DNA from: Seriola aureovittata
Lineage: Eukaryota > Chordata > Actinopteri > Carangiformes > Carangidae
Length of the DNA stretch: 64,000 nucleotides
Reading direction: 5' to 3'
NCBI RefSeq assembly: GCF_021018895.1
Contig: NC_079372.1
Coordinates: 18,151,237 to 18,215,236, forward strand
Shown here: positions 59,750 through 64,000 of the stretch, in pieces
Position numbering within the stretch: the first letter of the stretch is position 1
Layout: the number at the start of each line of letters is the position of its first letter
Position numbers and translations under genes: made by a program
Notes under the pieces: model-generated
The model's input: the letters and a program-made list of their open reading frames with translations, nothing else
Database searches by the model: none
Told to the model about the DNA's origin: nothing

Positions 59750-62700
59750 ATTTTTTTTTTATTTTTTAAGCAATTGTTTGTCCAGAAAGTTGGAGCACAT
59801 TTGAAAAGCTGAGACAACTCAATTGTAAAATTCAGAGCAATCAGAAAGTATTTTGGATTTTAAACTGTCAGTCAATTTCTTTTTCCTGTCTCGCACAGTC
59901 TTCCCTTGTTTAGTGGCTGTTTGATTTATAACATTCTCTGTAACTAAACTGAATGCTTTCGCTGCCGGAGAGAATGTTTGCTGTTGGCTAGCGGTATCCA
60001 GTCCCATGCCTTCGAATACCCTGCAGTTTTCATTACAGCCAAACATCAAACAAGATGATTTCACACACCTTCAACCAGAAAGATGTGCTTAGTGTGAATG
60101 AAAACGGCATATTCTCTGATGCTGGAGAAATTATGGACACTGGTGCTTTAGAGGGAAGATGGAGAGTAGCTTTTTCTATAATTGTTTCCACGCAGCATTA
60201 TCTCCTCACAATTTTTTATGGCCACTGGTTTCCTTGATATGACTGTATCATAAGTAAGGCTCTGGACCTGCCTGTCAGTGCGAGAGTGCTCTGTCTCCCC
60301 CGTCTCCCATTCAGCTCCAGGAAAATGCCAGGTTGAGTTTTCAGCCTGAGTGCATGGGATGTGCACGGTGCAACCATCAGTGTCAGCAGAGTACAGTACC
60401 TGAAGCAGCCCCGGTCAAAACGCTGACAGGCTGGAGAGATGGGAGATGGGGAAAGGAATCAACCGGCAGTCCAGGCAGCCAGTCAGTCAGCAAACATTAA
60501 GTGCACATAAATTACATTAAAGAACTTTTTCTGAGACATTATCTCAATATTTTTTTTTTTTTTCCATTTGCTTTTGTTGGTGGCGACACTCAGCTCACCT
60601 TTAGTTTTGACTAGAGGCTAAAATGTAACTTTATTGTACCAAATAAGGTGTAGTTATGCACATAAAGCAGAAGAAAATTAATCTGAAGCCTGACGTTTGT
60701 TTCATGTTTGGGGCCGATATTTTGGGGCATGTAACACAAATAAAACACAAGCTGTTACAGGCTGTTAATCCTTCACTCTTCATTCCCACTGAGCCTTTAA
60801 ACAGCCAACTAAAAGTGAAGTTAAATCCACCTGACGATGATGCTACGTTACCGTTAGCTTACGCTTTGAATAATGTTAGCGTGCTGGCTTGCGTCTTTTT
60901 GTGATTCAGTCCAGCTGCGTTTCCATTCTCAGAAAGATTGTGGAAGCATTTAGTCTACACATCTGTTTTCCTTCAAAGAACCACTGACACGAGTTAACAT
61001 CACTGACAGAGACATAATGTTATTGAAATATAAGATGCTGCTCGCTGGCGTTGCAGGTTGAGCAGGTAAATCTGAGAATGGGATCTTTTGGCAGTGCACG
61101 ATTCTGATTTATTAATAAGGAGCGTACGATGCACGATTCAACAGATGCATGCGAATCTTTAAGACTGCATTAAAACGTTCATGCTTTTGGTTAACGACAT
61201 TATTGCTGGACGAAGGCTTTATTTGTGGATTTGAGTGAATAGAAAACATTGACTACTGCTGATGAAGTAGAAATTCAACAGGCAGAGTAGCAGGGCAAAG
61301 CACACCATCCTGTCACTTCAAATTTACCAGTAGATTTTGTTGTATACAATTTTCTTTTGTGTGGTAAAAAATCTCTCCATAACTGGTGCAAGTACCTGCT
61401 TTAGAGCCAGAGTATCATAGTAGAGAGAAAGAAAAAAAAAAAGAACTGATCTACTGTCATACAGAGTGGACAAAACTAAGATGGCAGGGTCTGCTGTGTC
61501 CATGAAGACTTCACCCTCTGTGTGTTTGTCTGCAGCTGTCTGCTGCTCAAGAGGAGATAGCTGAGCTTTTTCCTCAGGTTTCTCATCCCAGTTTTGCTTG
61601 TGGAAAGAGCACATCTAAGCATTTTTCCCCTCTTCCCCATTAAAACCTGCGTCCAATGACGGTTTCTGCAGATGCAGTGATTTTCTATCCTTGTGCTGTT
61701 ATTCATCTTTGTCCTTCCTTCCAAATACAGTAAATCATTAAAGTTTTAGCCTGAGCATTTTACAGTCTTTAAACACATTCTCCCTTCATTCTCTCTTTTC
61801 CCCTTTTTCTGCCTTATATCCTCCCCTCTTTCCTTCTTTCCTGTGCTTTCTCCCTCAGAACTTTGCCTCCTTCTCCCAAAACAATAATAACAAGCTTAGT
61901 GATGCAGCTCGCTGACCGGCTCATACGCCAGAAGGAACTGAATCCCACAGCTCAACACCAACAGATAATCCTCTGCGCAAAGCCAGCCTTCCCCTTCTGG
62001 AACAGTGCTCTCATTTACACCAGAGTGACCCTCAACTTAGTGCAGGAAAAGGCGGAGAGAAAAAGGAAAGATGGAGGCAAAGACACAGAGGCAGAATGGT
62101 GTTTTTTTTATAAGGGAGGTCACAGGGATTTTGGAAGAAGAAGAAAATGCCAAAAAAACGTTTTAACTTCTCGGTCACATCTTGCATTTTCCTCCTTGCT
62201 ATGAACTAACAGAAAAACATTCTATCTCTAAACATGTCTGTTTCATCTTTCTGCCAACCGCACTACCAAACATACAGAGGAAAGAAAACACACACTATGT
62301 GACACAGGGACACTGGAAACCTCGTGGCGCTGTGTCCACCCTCAACCTCTGACGACTGCCAAGACAAACACAACAGCAGCTGCAAAGGACCAAACAAGAG
62401 GATGCACTATTAGGCTGCTCTTCAAAGCTGTAACGACTGGCTGGACTTGGTCAGATCGCATCAGGCAACACGCACACGCAGGGCACACACAACCCTGGTG
62501 GTCGGGGGCTGTTTTGATGATTTCCAGAACGGAAAATGTGCCAAAAGAGCACAAGATGGCTTATTGACCTTTTCCATCCAAGCCTTAACCGAAGAATCCA
62601 AGTTAAATTAGATAATACAGAAGCAACTGAGGACCAATGATGTAAGAGAAACCAGAGGCATCCAACAGAAAAAAAAATAATATGGATCCATAAAATACAA

Positions 62701-63554
62701 AACAGAAACCAATCCAGTTCAGATAACTAAAACCAAAAAGTTGGGGTGTACACTCTTCATAGATGAAGTTTAACACTAGGTTTAGGTAAAACAGTTAAGT
62801 GTATACCATGCACACAATGTAGTCTAATGGACATGAGGCAAAACACGAAGCTGCAGAGTAAATCTGTCTCTTGTTTTCATCACGTTATTTCAGAACAGGC
62901 AAAGGCCAGGTAGCAACAGAAATGCTATACAGGTAAATCTGCCATTTCTGTTTATGGTTGACCATGAATTCTTATGTACGGTGTTCAACTGTGTATGAAC
63001 TGAATGCTCGACATGTCCCTCTCAAACTACACGAATAAATACTAAACTTTAATGAGCAGAAAGAAACACAAGATACCACTTTTCATTGTCCATTCGTCAG
63101 ATGTTGATGTTATCCTCTGTTTCTTCCCGCTTAATGTTGCCGCTGACTGCCTGTGACGACAAGTGTTGTGTCATGTGAAAAACACACACGTTATTGTGAA
63201 TTCTTACCTCGTCTTAGCCTGAAGACATCTTCCTCTGAGTCAGGTAAAGGACTTCCTCCCTATACAAACCCACCGTCACAGCTACACGCTTTTTCTTTCA
63301 TGCTGCTGCAACTTGGACTAAACTGAATATTAAAGGCTAAATCGATACTTGAAGCGCACAGGCCAGACAGCGGCGACAGTTTTCTCACATGGGTTCAAAC
63401 TTTGGAGCCTTTGGTGTCACAGTAGTCGCATCTAACCAGCAATCAAGCCAAAACACCTGCAGTGACATCACTGATTAGGGGCGTGGCCAGACATGAGATG
63501 ACGCCTTAAAGGTGCAGTATACGAATAGCAGCAGAAGTTTGTTACATGTAATTA
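59750..63554. other. Non-coding stretch, no supported gene
   Basis: T runs at about 59750-59766 and 60549-60563 and an A run near 61432. Frames such as 61324-61614 (-), 61476-61724 (-) and 61863-62204 (+) have no recognised similarity. 60230-60440 looks low-repeat but carries no clear motif. Confidence 0.5.
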
Positions 63555-63600
63555 TAGACTGTATATAAAAATGTAATCTACATGAAGTGATGTTTTTCTC
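63555..63600 (+). repeat. Fragment of the 48.6-kb dispersed repeat
   Basis: Shares the 16-base TAGACTGTATATAAAA with 48586-48601, then diverges. Confidence 0.35.
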
Positions 63601-63740
63601 ATTTAAAGAGCAGGAATATTTGATGTTGTCTATTCATTTGAGGACATTTTAGCCATGATGCAAAGCCATCAGAGTTGAGAGCCAGAGCTTCTGTATGAAT
63701 CAACTGTTAATATTTCATTTTTGAAAATCTGTTAAAGGAC

Positions 63741-64000
63741 GCAAAATGACAACAAAGAGGTGCAAAATGATTCCCAAGATGATCAAAGTGAACCAAAAAC
63801 AGACAAAAATGAACAGAAAGGGATGCAAAATGACCACAAATCCACACAAAGCAACCACGTGAAGATGTAAAATGTCCAAAAGCAGAAGCTAAATGATCCA
63901 AAAGAGAAGCAAAACAACCACAGAGAGATGTAAATCATCCAAAAACAAATGCAAATGACAAAAAACAGACACAAAATGACCAAAAATACATGTAAAGTGA
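63741..64000 (+). repeat. Degenerate 21-bp minisatellite, runs off the end
   Basis: About 12 units of roughly 21 bases with consensus near GCAAAATGACCACAAAGAGAT; unit starts recur at 63741, 63762 and 63784 and so on to the window edge, with 20-22 base spacing. The array continues beyond 64000. Because the period is a multiple of three, minus-strand frames (63707-63901 and 63783-63983) stay open with a repeating Phe/His/Ser/Leu pattern; they are not genes. Confidence 0.85.

Noticed and set aside
61863..62204. 113-codon plus-strand frame
   Set aside because: No recognised domain and no supporting splice or promoter context; the length is within what this composition gives by chance.
63741..64000. 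Regularly spaced repeats as a CRISPR-like array
   Set aside because: Units are directly adjacent without spacers and the genome is eukaryotic; it is a minisatellite.

Overview
The window looks like vertebrate nuclear DNA, most probably from a spiny-rayed (percomorph) teleost. The basis is the very high density of (CA)n/(TG)n and (GA)n arrays, the absence of any compact gene array, two tRNA-derived SINEs of kinds I know from fish genomes, and several short palindromic or terminal-inverted-repeat elements familiar from fish. Species assignment is inference. Nothing prokaryotic is present: no operons, no ribosome binding sites linked to long ORFs, no phage or plasmid genes.

I find no complete protein-coding gene. 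Nearly all long open frames are microsatellites read through as His-Thr or Cys-Val runs, or chance frames in pyrimidine-rich DNA. The one place that looks like a gene start is a CpG-dense block at about 35.26-35.96 kb. On the minus strand it holds a GA-rich tract, a 43-codon upstream ORF, an ATG in good context, and a consensus splice donor 37 nt after that ATG. If this is real, a gene with a very short first coding exon runs leftward, so 1-35 kb would be its first intron and 36-64 kb its upstream region. I cannot name the gene.

Layout. 0-5 kb: unique DNA, a G-rich tract and CA/TG arrays. 5-13 kb: microsatellites, one copy of a dispersed repeat family (6.9-7.4 kb) and two non-autonomous DNA-transposon-like elements (11.3-11.8 and 12.3-12.6 kb). 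15.0-15.9 kb: a nested repeat block whose ~141-bp units each carry a nuclear-receptor-like direct repeat. 17.7-18.2 kb: a CpG-rich patch and a (TA)n tract. 19-23.3 kb: large GA and CA arrays. 23.5-27.2 kb: two apparently identical 1,807-bp units in tandem, bounded by poly-G runs; this is either a very recent duplication or an assembly error. 28.8 kb: an internally deleted SINE. 30.9-31.2 kb: TG and CA arrays in inverted orientation. 33-35 kb: arrays including a (CG)n(CA)n tract. 35-36 kb: the candidate promoter. 36-58 kb: mostly unique non-coding DNA with a polypyrimidine/polypurine block (43.0-43.7 kb), a palindromic-ended element (52.4 kb) and several stretches that may be conserved enhancers. 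58.4-59.7 kb: a reverse copy of the dispersed family and a full-length SINE with a perfect 14-bp target-site duplication. 63.7 kb to the end: a degenerate 21-bp minisatellite that continues past the window.

I did not find a convincing new biological system. The strongest leads are the poly-G-bounded duplication, the CpG-rich candidate promoter and the repeat that multiplies DR1-like motifs.
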